Shown here: positions 35,517 to 43,685 of the stretch, one piece after another
How positions within the stretch are numbered: position 1 is the stretch's first letter
How the letters are laid out: every line of letters starts with the position of its first letter
Virus record (IMG/VR): IMGVR_UViG_3300007516_000025
Span: 1 to 52,619 of that record
Reading direction: 5' to 3' (one strand)
DNA length: 52,619 bases
Source: a virus
Made by a program: the position numbers and the translations under genes
Notes under the pieces: model-generated
The model's input: the letters and a program-made list of their open reading frames with translations, nothing else
Database searches by the model: none
Told to the model about the DNA's origin: nothing

Positions 35517-36046
35517 TGAAAAAATTTGTATTCTTCATAATTTTGATGCTCATGTCAATACCAACAACAAGTTTTGCTCAAGAAAAAAAGAATCAATACC
35601 AAATGATAATGGGTATTGATTCTTTACTTAACCAAGTTTCTAATTCTTTAACTGTTTTAACAAGCGATTTAAAGGAAGTAAAAAGAGCGGTTGATATGTT
35701 AACTAATAAAGTTGGTATTATTGAAAATGATTATTCTACTTTCAAGACAAGAGATTGGCCTCAATCTCTCATTAAATTAAACTCGTTAGATACAATGTTC
35801 ACTGTACTTAATACAGATTTCTATAACTTAAAGACAATTTCTTTACCTAGTATTTCGAAAGAATTCGAAAAATATATTGTAAAATTTGAATATCTAGAAA
35901 AGAAAACGGCTATGTCAGATAAAGAAGCAGCCAAACAAGATGCTACTGTTAGTATCACTATTGCAATTGCCGGTGTTATACTCACAGCACTGTTGTCTCT
36001 TTTACTCAACAGAAAATTCAGTCAGAAAGAAAAAGAAAATGTTTAA
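35516..36046 (+). CDS. Exported coiled-coil protein with C-terminal membrane anchor
   Basis: 176 residues. A clear signal peptide (MKKFVFFIILMLMSIPTTSFA, cleavage likely after Ala) is followed by about 120 residues of coiled-coil-like periplasmic domain, then a membrane helix (VSITIAIAGVILTALLSLLL) and a basic tail. There is no lipobox Cys. The layout resembles a unimolecular spanin without the lipid anchor, or a phage membrane receptor/exclusion protein. It sits between two structural paralogues (34509 and 36046), an unusual place. A 14-bp perfect inverted repeat follows the signal peptide codons. Confidence 0.75.
   Translation: MKKFVFFIILMLMSIPTTSFAQEKKNQYQMIMGIDSLLNQVSNSLTVLTSDLKEVKRAVDMLTNKVGIIENDYSTFKTRDWPQSLIKLNSLDTMFTVLNTDFYNLKTISLPSISKEFEKYIVKFEYLEKKTAMSDKEAAKQDATVSITIAIAGVILTALLSLLLNRKFSQKEKENV
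35587..35625. repeat. Perfect inverted repeat, 14-bp arms, 11-base loop
   Basis: AAAGAATCAATACC (35587-35600) pairs with GGTATTGATTCTTT (35612-35625). It lies just after the signal-peptide codons of the 35516 gene (KKNQYQMIMGIDSL). Fourteen contiguous pairs are unlikely by chance. Confidence 0.94.
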
Positions 36047-37281
36047 TGTTTTACAAATTCAAACAACAAGATATACAGATAAATACCTTACAGATAACTC
36101 CGGAAATTATCTATGAATTTTCAGCACAGGTTTCTGGCGATGGTCCCTATTTAAATAAAAACTCATTTACTGCTGAAAATCTTATTAATTCTTCTGTTAA
36201 TATATTTGAATATAATGTTGATAGACAATCAAACCAGAAAATTTATCCATTTGTTAACAGAAATAATTATAATAATTTGTTGAATTTTTCCGATTCTGAA
36301 TACGAATTAGCTGCTGTTGGTGATATTATCACAGGTAGTTACGATGACGAAGTTGGCATAGAATATTTATATTTTACTTATAATGATAGATATAAATATT
36401 TATCATTAAGAAATAAATTAATAAGTTCTAATATTAGTTCTGAAATTATTGATTTCAAGAGTGGTATTTTAAGTTCTATTGAAAGTTCATATTTTCCTGC
36501 TTTATTTATAGATAGAAATATTTATGGTTCTAAAATTTTAGAAAAAAGCGTATCAATTAAAATTCAAATTGATTTTGTAGATACAAGTGGTGAAATTGAC
36601 TTGGCTTCTGGTTATTACTCGGTTGAAGCTTGTGACTATTTTGGTGATGGAAAACTATATACAAAAACAAGTGATATGTATTTTGGGTTTCCTTCAAATA
36701 AAGAATATGTACATGTTGGATATGTTTTTTACTCTTTAGGTATTATTGTTTTTCATAATAATACGTTAAAATTTGGTACAAACGGAACAATGAAAACAGA
36801 GAATGGCACACTTGATTATACTTGGAAAACTTTCGGTTTACAGTTATTCCAATTTGACGATGAAAAAAGATTAATAAAATTTACAATTAAATGCAAGGGA
36901 ATCAATAATATACCCAACATAAACATGTTTTGCAAGGTTGAAAGAAACCACTTAAATCATTCTAATAACTTAACAAGTATTAAACCCGGATCTGTTTTGG
37001 GTTTAAACTCTTTTAGTGCTTTTTCTTTTTTTGAAAATAATCTACTTGAAATTGAAAATATGGTAGATGACTCGTTAATTACAAGAACGCATTCTGTCTA
37101 TCTTGGTGATAGAGATGATTTAGATGATATTGTTTTAGAAAAATTTGAAAAGTCAACTTATATTAGCGAAATAGATATATATGATGCAGATTACAAAAGA
37201 ATTGCAATTGCAAAATTAGCTAATCCAATTAAAAAAAGAGAACAAGATGAATTTATTTTTAAATTAAAGGTTGATATATAA
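36046..37281 (+). CDS. Virion structural protein B with shared C-terminal module
   Basis: 411 residues, beta-rich. The end (ISEIDIYDADYKRIAIAKLA, then NPIKKREQDEFIFKLKVDI) is the partner of the module in the 34509 protein. The duplicated module is probably an attachment element that docks each protein on the same virion component, which is inference. It overlaps both neighbours by one base. Confidence 0.7.
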   Translation: MFYKFKQQDIQINTLQITPEIIYEFSAQVSGDGPYLNKNSFTAENLINSSVNIFEYNVDRQSNQKIYPFVNRNNYNNLLNFSDSEYELAAVGDIITGSYDDEVGIEYLYFTYNDRYKYLSLRNKLISSNISSEIIDFKSGILSSIESSYFPALFIDRNIYGSKILEKSVSIKIQIDFVDTSGEIDLASGYYSVEACDYFGDGKLYTKTSDMYFGFPSNKEYVHVGYVFYSLGIIVFHNNTLKFGTNGTMKTENGTLDYTWKTFGLQLFQFDDEKRLIKFTIKCKGINNIPNINMFCKVERNHLNHSNNLTSIKPGSVLGLNSFSAFSFFENNLLEIENMVDDSLITRTHSVYLGDRDDLDDIVLEKFEKSTYISEIDIYDADYKRIAIAKLANPIKKREQDEFIFKLKVDI

Positions 37282-39008
37282 TGGATCCTAGAATAATCTT
37301 AGAAATGATAAAGAATAATAAATTTATTCTCTTAGAAGCTGTAGATCCTATAGATAGTGATTTTATAAAAATCATGTATCTTCTATATTTTGAATTTTCT
37401 TTAAAGTCACTTGACAGTATAGATTCTGCTTTGAGAAGTACTTACGCGAACGTTCCGTCGCACGATATAGTTAAAAACTTATTCAAAAAACTACTTTCAG
37501 AAAAAGAAAAGGTATTTAACGGTGTAAACAAAGATTTTGGCAGAATTAAGAGAAAAGTTGAAGATGATATGTCTGATATCATCTCAAGCATACAACCTAC
37601 TTTTTCAAATGAAATTGAAAAAATTAGTCCCAAAATAAAAGCAGATTTTGATAGTGTAGATAAATCATCTAATATTGTTGACAAAGACAATCCACTAGGA
37701 CCTCTCGAATTAGAAATAGACAAGAAAGTAGCAGAAGCTCTAGCTAAGGATACACCAGCACAAGAAGATCTCCATACTGTCTTTAATCAGTATATTATAA
37801 CGTTTCATAATTATGTAAAATCCGTGACTACACTCGTTAACGGATTGAATGACTTAGTTTTAACTCTTCTCCAAAACACAGATGGTTCCCCGGTTGTGGC
37901 TAATAATCCTGCGCATAAACCTTTCAACAAACTGGTAAAATCATCAAATAACATGAAGACAGTTAGAAACGGTTTCTATAGTTTTTATAACGATTATTTG
38001 CAGAATGGTTCTGCAAAAGTTCCATATGCTAGTCTTAGAAGATCTTATATTAATCATTTTCACTGGCTGATATCTCGTAAATGGGGTTCTTCTTACAGAT
38101 TTTTTCAATATCAAGAAGTTTTTGTCACCCAAACAAAAGAAATACATACGATGTTTCAGAAAGTAAAAAAAGGTAATCCATCTTCTATTATTTTATCTTT
38201 AGTAAATGATTTAGAGGTTAGATATTATGCATTAAAAAGAATATTAGATCCACTACAAACGGAATTTAATAAATTCTATTTTGATTTTCAGAAATATATT
38301 CACTACCCAATAATGAACAGGGAAGAAAAAGTTATTGACAAATTAATTGATTGGATGAACCCTGGTAAGAGTACTTTATACTCTTTTTATAAGCAGAGAT
38401 GTATCCCATTATTATCTTTTATAAAAAAATATTATGCAGTATTTGCAAGTTCTCATGAAGTGTTTGTTGGTGTGTTGAACAGAAAAGTGGATCATTTAAG
38501 AGACGGCGATCAAGATGAAGATTATATCTTAAAAGATGCAGACGAGGAATTAAGGTTAAAATATCACAAAATTGCTATAGAGACAACTATTTGGCTTAAT
38601 CAAATTAATAGAATTACTCAAACAGCCGCTGAATCCGACAAAAGAATGACGGCTCAAGATTCAGAAATTATTAAAAATCTTATGAAACAAATCTATGCTA
38701 AAGCTTCGGAAATTTTAGAAGATCCTAAAGAATTTGAAGAGTGGAAAAATTCTATTAATATTTCGCAACGAGCTAAAACAGACAAGCTCTCAGACTTTTT
38801 AGAAAAAGTTGTTACAGGTAGAACAAATACCACAAATGATGGATTTGTTAAAGCCCAAAGAAGAGTTATGGGAAGACCGGTGGTACCTACGAAAACCATC
38901 AAAAAATCAGAAAAAGCTATTGATCGCAACAATCCAGCTGGTCAAAATTCACAATTTGAAAGAAATAATTTTCCACCAAATCCAGATATAAGCGAGCCTA
39001 TTGTATAA
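37281..39008 (+). CDS. Large helical hypothetical protein
   Basis: Function not recognised. 575 residues, nearly all helical with many Lys/Glu/Asp, no membrane or signal segment, and a disordered Asn/Pro-rich C-terminus. It closes the structural block and overlaps the RuvC-like gene by one base. A tail or head accessory role is possible. Two 9-bp inverted repeats lie inside (37562-37584 and 37997-38017). Confidence 0.65.
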   Translation: MDPRIILEMIKNNKFILLEAVDPIDSDFIKIMYLLYFEFSLKSLDSIDSALRSTYANVPSHDIVKNLFKKLLSEKEKVFNGVNKDFGRIKRKVEDDMSDIISSIQPTFSNEIEKISPKIKADFDSVDKSSNIVDKDNPLGPLELEIDKKVAEALAKDTPAQEDLHTVFNQYIITFHNYVKSVTTLVNGLNDLVLTLLQNTDGSPVVANNPAHKPFNKLVKSSNNMKTVRNGFYSFYNDYLQNGSAKVPYASLRRSYINHFHWLISRKWGSSYRFFQYQEVFVTQTKEIHTMFQKVKKGNPSSIILSLVNDLEVRYYALKRILDPLQTEFNKFYFDFQKYIHYPIMNREEKVIDKLIDWMNPGKSTLYSFYKQRCIPLLSFIKKYYAVFASSHEVFVGVLNRKVDHLRDGDQDEDYILKDADEELRLKYHKIAIETTIWLNQINRITQTAAESDKRMTAQDSEIIKNLMKQIYAKASEILEDPKEFEEWKNSINISQRAKTDKLSDFLEKVVTGRTNTTNDGFVKAQRRVMGRPVVPTKTIKKSEKAIDRNNPAGQNSQFERNNFPPNPDISEPIV

Positions 39009-39550
39009 TGATTTTAGGTTTAGACATATCTTCATCTGTAATTGGTGTTGCAATTCTTAATGATACATTATTGGAATTTTATCAACACTTTGATGTAAAG
39101 AAATATAAAGTAAAATTTGATTATTTTGATATTCTTTCTAAAATAGAGGCATATTTTGAAGATATTAAATCTAAATATAATGTTACTTCAATTCACATTG
39201 AGGAACCATTAAAGAGAATTTCAAGTGGAACATCTTCAATTAATACAATTATTACTTTGTATTCATATAATTTTCCAATAACTTGGATGGTATATAAAAT
39301 ATTCGGAATTAAGCCAATATATATAAAAGCGTCTCAAGCTAGAAAGAACCTATGTATTAAGAAAAGCAATTTAATTAACAACAAGATTAAATACCATAAA
39401 AACACTAAAGAAATTAAGATAGCAGCCTTGGATGTAATATTAGAGCTTTATCCTGAGCTTATAAATAAGTTTACATTTACTAAAACGGGACTATTACAGC
39501 CATACTGGTTTGACATAGCTGATGCTATCGTCGTTGCCCTCATGGTGTGA
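39008..39550 (+). CDS. RuvC-like Holliday junction resolvase
   Basis: 180 residues, RNase H-like fold. ILGLDISSSVIGVAIL gives the first catalytic Asp6. IHIEEPLKR supplies Glu65/Glu66. WFDIADAIVVA gives the C-terminal Asp169 and Asp172. This is the usual four-acid site of RuvC-type junction resolvases, which bind two metal ions and cut branched DNA. In a T4-like phage it would resolve replication/recombination branches before packaging, a role T4 fills with endonuclease VII. It is followed directly by the primase and SbcCD-like genes, in keeping with a recombination-replication block. Confidence 0.8.
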   Translation: MILGLDISSSVIGVAILNDTLLEFYQHFDVKKYKVKFDYFDILSKIEAYFEDIKSKYNVTSIHIEEPLKRISSGTSSINTIITLYSYNFPITWMVYKIFGIKPIYIKASQARKNLCIKKSNLINNKIKYHKNTKEIKIAALDVILELYPELINKFTFTKTGLLQPYWFDIADAIVVALMV

Positions 39551-39551
39551 T

Positions 39552-40484
39552 ATGCACGAAAAAGAAGTTATTAGTAGATTACTTGGTCAACCAAAGGTGG
39601 AAGGGAGCGAAAGTCTTTTCTTCTGCCCTTATTGTTCCTATGGCAAGAAAAAGTTATCCATAAACTTCACCAAGATGAAGTTCAAATGCTGGAACTGTGG
39701 TAAAGGTGGTAACAATTTAATAAGAATTGTATTCGATTTTGGCTCAGAACAAGTAATTGAATATGCTAAGGCATATTTTTTTGTTGGCGGTGGTATAACT
39801 AAATACAATCTTTTATTAAAGGAAGAACCTAAACTATTAGAACCATTTAAAAATCTAACAGTTGAAAAACTATTAAGCAGTTGTTATGATGATGAAGATA
39901 AACATGTGTTGTATCTAAAATCAAGAGGTTTGACAGAAAGAGATTTCATTTTCTGGAAACCTTATACTGTTAAAGAAGATTATTATAAAGATTTTGTATT
40001 TTTCCCTTCATATAATACAATGTTTAATCAAGATTATTATATTGGTAGAGATATTACAGATCAAGGTAAATACAAATACAAAACACCAAACAAAATTTTA
40101 AAAGATAGTATCTTGTTCAATGAGTACAATATTGATTGGGATAAATCTATTAATTTAGTAGAAGGAATATTTGATGCTATTTCCTGTGGTATTAACAGCA
40201 TACCATTATTGGGTTCAGAGCTTGATACTGAAGGCAAATTATTCGAAAAATTATGCTTTTCTGAATCAGATATCTATTTGATTCTTGATGGCGATGCTAG
40301 GGAAAAAGCCTTTAGCATGATTGAAAAGTTTTTAAAACACGATGTTCGTGTTAAATACGTTCAAATTCCATATGATAAAGATCCCGGAAAATTAACCTCT
40401 TCCGAGATTAAAAAATATAAGAAAAATTATATCATTCATACATCTGTAAAAGATCTAAACTTAAAAGAAAAATATGACTATTAA
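39552..40484 (+). CDS. DnaG-type primase with zinc finger and Toprim domain
   Basis: The start at 39552 (MHEKEVISRLLG) leaves one base after the upstream stop; an ATG at 39522 inside the upstream gene is possible but less likely. The zinc site is Cys25-x2-Cys28 and Cys46-x2-Cys49 (FFCPYCSYGKKK, then FKCWNCGKGG). The catalytic Toprim region includes NLVEGIFDAIS (metal-binding Glu) and YLILDGDAREKA (DxD). It would synthesise RNA primers for lagging-strand synthesis, like T4 gp61. At 310 residues it is close to T4 gp61 in length, with no helicase fusion. It overlaps the SbcCD-like gene by 11 bases. Confidence 0.85.
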   Translation: MHEKEVISRLLGQPKVEGSESLFFCPYCSYGKKKLSINFTKMKFKCWNCGKGGNNLIRIVFDFGSEQVIEYAKAYFFVGGGITKYNLLLKEEPKLLEPFKNLTVEKLLSSCYDDEDKHVLYLKSRGLTERDFIFWKPYTVKEDYYKDFVFFPSYNTMFNQDYYIGRDITDQGKYKYKTPNKILKDSILFNEYNIDWDKSINLVEGIFDAISCGINSIPLLGSELDTEGKLFEKLCFSESDIYLILDGDAREKAFSMIEKFLKHDVRVKYVQIPYDKDPGKLTSSEIKKYKKNYIIHTSVKDLNLKEKYDY

Positions 40485-43431
40485 AATCGCACATATATCA
40501 GATATACATCTTAGAAATGATTCTAGACATAATGAATATATTAAAGTATTTGACAAATTTAAATCTTTAATGCATGAAGAAAAACCTGACATGCTTGTAA
40601 TTACAGGAGATGTCGCGCATACCAAATCAACCATATCCCCAGAATATGTGTCTTTGTTTGCTTCTTTCTTGAGAACCTGTAAAATGTTTCCAGGATTGTT
40701 AAGTATTTATATTACTCCCGGAAATCATGATATTAATGAAAAGAATAGGAATAGATTAGATACAATTTCACCTATTGTTGACATCATTAATAATGAAAAT
40801 GGTGTATACATTTGGAATTTACTTACTTCTTGTGTGTGTGATATTAGTAAAAATGCGTCATTTGTCAATTTTAGTATTCTTGACTCTAACAGAGAATTGG
40901 TAATTGATCCAACCAGATTCAATATAGGTCTCTTCCATGGTATTATCAATGGCGCTCAGACATCGCTAGGACACGTTTTGACGACCGAGGATGAGTCGTT
41001 CCTACCCTGTGACCTCTACATGCTTGGCGACGTCCACAAGCGCCAAAAACTGACCATCTTGGGCCATGATGCTTACTATGCAGGCTCCATGATCCAACAA
41101 GATCATGGAGAGTCCCAAGATAAAGGTGGTATTATCTATGAAATTGATGATATCAATAAAACATTTGAAGTGCGATATTTTGATTTGGAAAATAGCCACA
41201 AGTTTGTAGATATCAAAATTGAAGATTATGATAAAAATAATATTGACAAAAACAATAAAATAAGAATTATTGGTACCGTTGAAGAAATTTCCAATTTCAG
41301 AAATACCCAAAAAAGTAAAATTTCGAATACTTCTTATAAACTTTTAAAAACACCAAAAATTGAAGAGAGTGAAACTGAAGACAAGCAAATTGAAAAAGTT
41401 ACTTTAAATTTAGAAAGTATCGAGAAGATTATTAGAGAGAATTTCGATGAATATGTCAAACTATATGGCGATGATTTATTCAATATGAATGCAAAATATT
41501 TAAAAGAATTAAACTCGGAAAGCGATAATATTTATTGGAAAATTAATAATATTAGTTGGTCTAATATGTTTAATTACGGAAAAGATATCAGCTTAGATTT
41601 TTCTAGTTTTAGAGGGAATATTTTAGGTATTTTTGGGAAAAACAAAACAGGAAAAAGTTCTGTTATCGATGCTATTTGCTATTCAATTTATGGAAAATGG
41701 ACCAAGAGATCTGTTACTAATGATGTTTATATTAACAGCAGAGAAAATCAAGCAGAAACCTTAATAGAAATTGAAGCTGGTGGTATTATATATCGCATTG
41801 AACGTACTTTAAAGAGAAAACTTAAAGGAGCATCTTCAACTGTTAAACTCTTAGAAGATGGGGAAAATATTTGTGGTGATGATAAAAAGAAAACAGAATT
41901 AAAAATTGTTAAAATTTTTGGAAAGTTAGAAAACTTTCTAATGACAACCATTCTTAAACAATACGACGATGTTTCTTTTCTTAAAAGCAAAAGTTCATCA
42001 AGAAAAGAAACTCTTAACCAGTTTTTGGGCTTGGATAGTATTATCCCAATTACGGAAAAAATAGGAAACGATTTAAGCAATGCCAAAGCAATTAAAATTA
42101 ACCTTGAGTCACAGTTGGAAAATTTTTCTCAACAACTTGAAACGTGTTCCAATTATGATGATTTATTATTAGTATCTTCAATTTTAGAAGATAAAAAAGT
42201 TGTTCTATGTTCATCTAAAATTGTGTTGCAAGAAAATATTAATCTTGGAACTTCTTATAGTAAAAGGATTGAAGCATTTTCAAAAATTACCACATTAAAA
42301 GAAAAAATTACTACATTAGAGCTCAAAATCAATGTCGTAAAAATTGATGTCGATAACACTATAATAGAGATGAAACACCCTGACAGTAGAAGAGAAAAAA
42401 GAATAAAACTAAAAGAGCTTTTAGAAAGAGAAAAAACATTTTTGACAAGATTAAAATCTTTAGAGAAAGACGTTTCTCTATTAAAAGAAGTGCCCTGTGG
42501 CACTTCTTTTCCACAGTGCAAATTTTTAGTTTCGGCAAATGAGTCAAAAAACTCGACAGAAAAAGGTATAATTCTACTCGAAGAGCTTAGAACTAACATA
42601 AACTCAAATTATTACGATAGTGTTAGAGAAGATATAAATACTAATGATAAATCCGATTCTCCCCTTTATTTAATTAACGATATATGGATTAATCATAGTT
42701 TTATGGGAAAAGAACTTACTAGAGATAAACAAGACTTATTAAGATTAGAAGCTAATATATTTGATTACAATGAGACACACGAACAATATTACAACATTTT
42801 AGATAAATTAAATATAGAACTAAATGAATTAAATGAAAAAATTATATTAAATGAAAAAGAATTATCTATGAATAGTTTTTTGATTCTTAAATATAATGAT
42901 TTAATCAAAGACCAAAAAGGTACATTAGAAAAACTGACTAAAGCTGAATATAATTTTAATATTCTTAATAGTTATTCAAAAATTATGGGTAAAAGTGGTG
43001 TGGTTGTTCATTTACTTAATTCTCATATTGAACAGATCAAAATTCTCGTGAATATACTTTTATCTTCATTATGCACGTTAGAAGTTGATTTCGAAATTGG
43101 TGATAGTAAATTTGACATTTACTTTAAAGATGTAGAATCCGATGAATTTAAGACAATTGAGTGTGCTTCCGGAATGGAAGAATTTGTTCTAGGGTTAGCT
43201 ATTAGATTAACTTTAAACAAAGTTTCAATGATTTCTAAAAATAGTTTTGTGATTCTTGATGAACCGGGAACTGCTTTGGATATAGATAATCAGAAAATAT
43301 TTGGAGATACATTGGTTAATCTTTTAGGTGATTTTGATAATATTATCATTGTTACACACCTTGAAATTCTTAAAGATTATGTAAACAAAGTTGTAAATAT
43401 TGATATCAAAGATGGGTATTCATATTTATAA
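40474..43431 (+). CDS. SbcD-SbcC fusion (gp47-gp46-like recombination nuclease in one chain)
   Basis: 985 residues, about the sum of T4 gp47 and gp46. The N-terminal nuclease has Asp10 and His12 (HISDIHL), ITGD (Asp46), GNHD (84-86), FHG (His155) and GDVH (His188), the SbcD/Mre11 metal sites. The C-terminal ATPase has Walker A GKNKTGKSS (388-396), a central coiled coil with hook cysteines Cys675 and Cys682 (CGTSFPQC), the signature CASGMEEF (about 897-904) and Walker B FVILDEPGTALD (925-936). These are two proteins in other phages. One chain would ensure 1:1 assembly and processing of DNA ends. Hairpins lie exactly on the hook codons, and 40940-41110 is GC-rich. Confidence 0.9.
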   Translation: MTIKIAHISDIHLRNDSRHNEYIKVFDKFKSLMHEEKPDMLVITGDVAHTKSTISPEYVSLFASFLRTCKMFPGLLSIYITPGNHDINEKNRNRLDTISPIVDIINNENGVYIWNLLTSCVCDISKNASFVNFSILDSNRELVIDPTRFNIGLFHGIINGAQTSLGHVLTTEDESFLPCDLYMLGDVHKRQKLTILGHDAYYAGSMIQQDHGESQDKGGIIYEIDDINKTFEVRYFDLENSHKFVDIKIEDYDKNNIDKNNKIRIIGTVEEISNFRNTQKSKISNTSYKLLKTPKIEESETEDKQIEKVTLNLESIEKIIRENFDEYVKLYGDDLFNMNAKYLKELNSESDNIYWKINNISWSNMFNYGKDISLDFSSFRGNILGIFGKNKTGKSSVIDAICYSIYGKWTKRSVTNDVYINSRENQAETLIEIEAGGIIYRIERTLKRKLKGASSTVKLLEDGENICGDDKKKTELKIVKIFGKLENFLMTTILKQYDDVSFLKSKSSSRKETLNQFLGLDSIIPITEKIGNDLSNAKAIKINLESQLENFSQQLETCSNYDDLLLVSSILEDKKVVLCSSKIVLQENINLGTSYSKRIEAFSKITTLKEKITTLELKINVVKIDVDNTIIEMKHPDSRREKRIKLKELLEREKTFLTRLKSLEKDVSLLKEVPCGTSFPQCKFLVSANESKNSTEKGIILLEELRTNINSNYYDSVREDINTNDKSDSPLYLINDIWINHSFMGKELTRDKQDLLRLEANIFDYNETHEQYYNILDKLNIELNELNEKIILNEKELSMNSFLILKYNDLIKDQKGTLEKLTKAEYNFNILNSYSKIMGKSGVVVHLLNSHIEQIKILVNILLSSLCTLEVDFEIGDSKFDIYFKDVESDEFKTIECASGMEEFVLGLAIRLTLNKVSMISKNSFVILDEPGTALDIDNQKIFGDTLVNLLGDFDNIIIVTHLEILKDYVNKVVNIDIKDGYSYL
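41085..41110. repeat. Perfect inverted repeat, 10-bp arms, 6-base loop
   Basis: CTCCATGATC (41085-41094), loop CAACAA, GATCATGGAG (41101-41110). Coding (SMIQQDHGE), at the end of the nuclease part of the SbcD-SbcC fusion. Confidence 0.9.
42461..42510. repeat. Two adjacent hairpins over the zinc-hook codons
   Basis: TAGAGAAA, GACG, TTTCTCTA (42461-42480, 8-bp arms). Then, 2 bases later, AAAAGAAGTGCC, loop CTGT, GGCACTTCTTTT (42483-42510, 12-bp arms). The second codes for KEVPCGTSF, the tip of the SbcC hook. It has a GC-containing stem and ends in TTTT, so it resembles a rho-independent terminator placed inside a gene. Confidence 0.93.
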
Positions 43432-43463
43432 TATAAAATTACTAATTAATTTTATATTATAAA
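43425..43463. repeat. Perfect inverted repeat, 17-bp arms, 5-base loop, between replication and lysis genes
   Basis: The arms 43425-43441 and 43447-43463 are fully complementary; the loop is CTAAT. All arm bases are A or T, so the RNA hairpin is only moderately stable. It starts within the last codons of the SbcCD-like gene and ends just before the GAGAGG ribosome site of the holin-like gene. It could be a processing or weak termination site, or a DNA dyad. Confidence 0.93.
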
Positions 43464-43479
43464 GAGAGGTATCAATGTT

Positions 43480-43680
43480 ATGGGAAAAATTAAAGGTTGG
43501 GTGGACAATAATTTGTCAAAATTAATGAGTAGGAAACTAATGGTTTGGGCTTTCGCTACTGTATTCTTTGCGTGTGGTGTTCTTGACGCTGAAAGTTGGA
43601 CTGGAATAAGTCTTGGTTATGTTGGCATTCAAGGTATGAGCGATTTAGCAACAAGTTGGAAATCTGCCGGGAAACAATAA
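43480..43680 (+). CDS. Small membrane protein, holin-like
   Basis: 66 residues. One clear membrane segment (KLMVWAFATVFFACGVL) and a second weaker one (TGISLGYVGIQGMSDLA), with a basic N-terminal part. This size and layout resemble small phage holins that use two short membrane segments. Two membrane/exported proteins follow directly, as in a lysis cassette. GAGAGG lies 10 bases before the ATG. A second ATG at 43475 in another frame codes only 16 residues. No endolysin gene is adjacent, so the holin call is tentative. Confidence 0.6.
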   Translation: MGKIKGWVDNNLSKLMSRKLMVWAFATVFFACGVLDAESWTGISLGYVGIQGMSDLATSWKSAGKQ

Positions 43681-43685
43681 AATTT

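Noticed and set aside
14296-36397. Several TATAAATA strings, like T4 late promoters
   Set aside because: All lie inside coding sequence and the composition makes them likely by chance; none is placed before a gene start.
33612-37281. Identifying these as tail sheath, tail tube or major capsid
   Set aside because: None of the characteristic segments of gp18, gp19 or gp23 is visible; the genes fit better as peripheral virion proteins.
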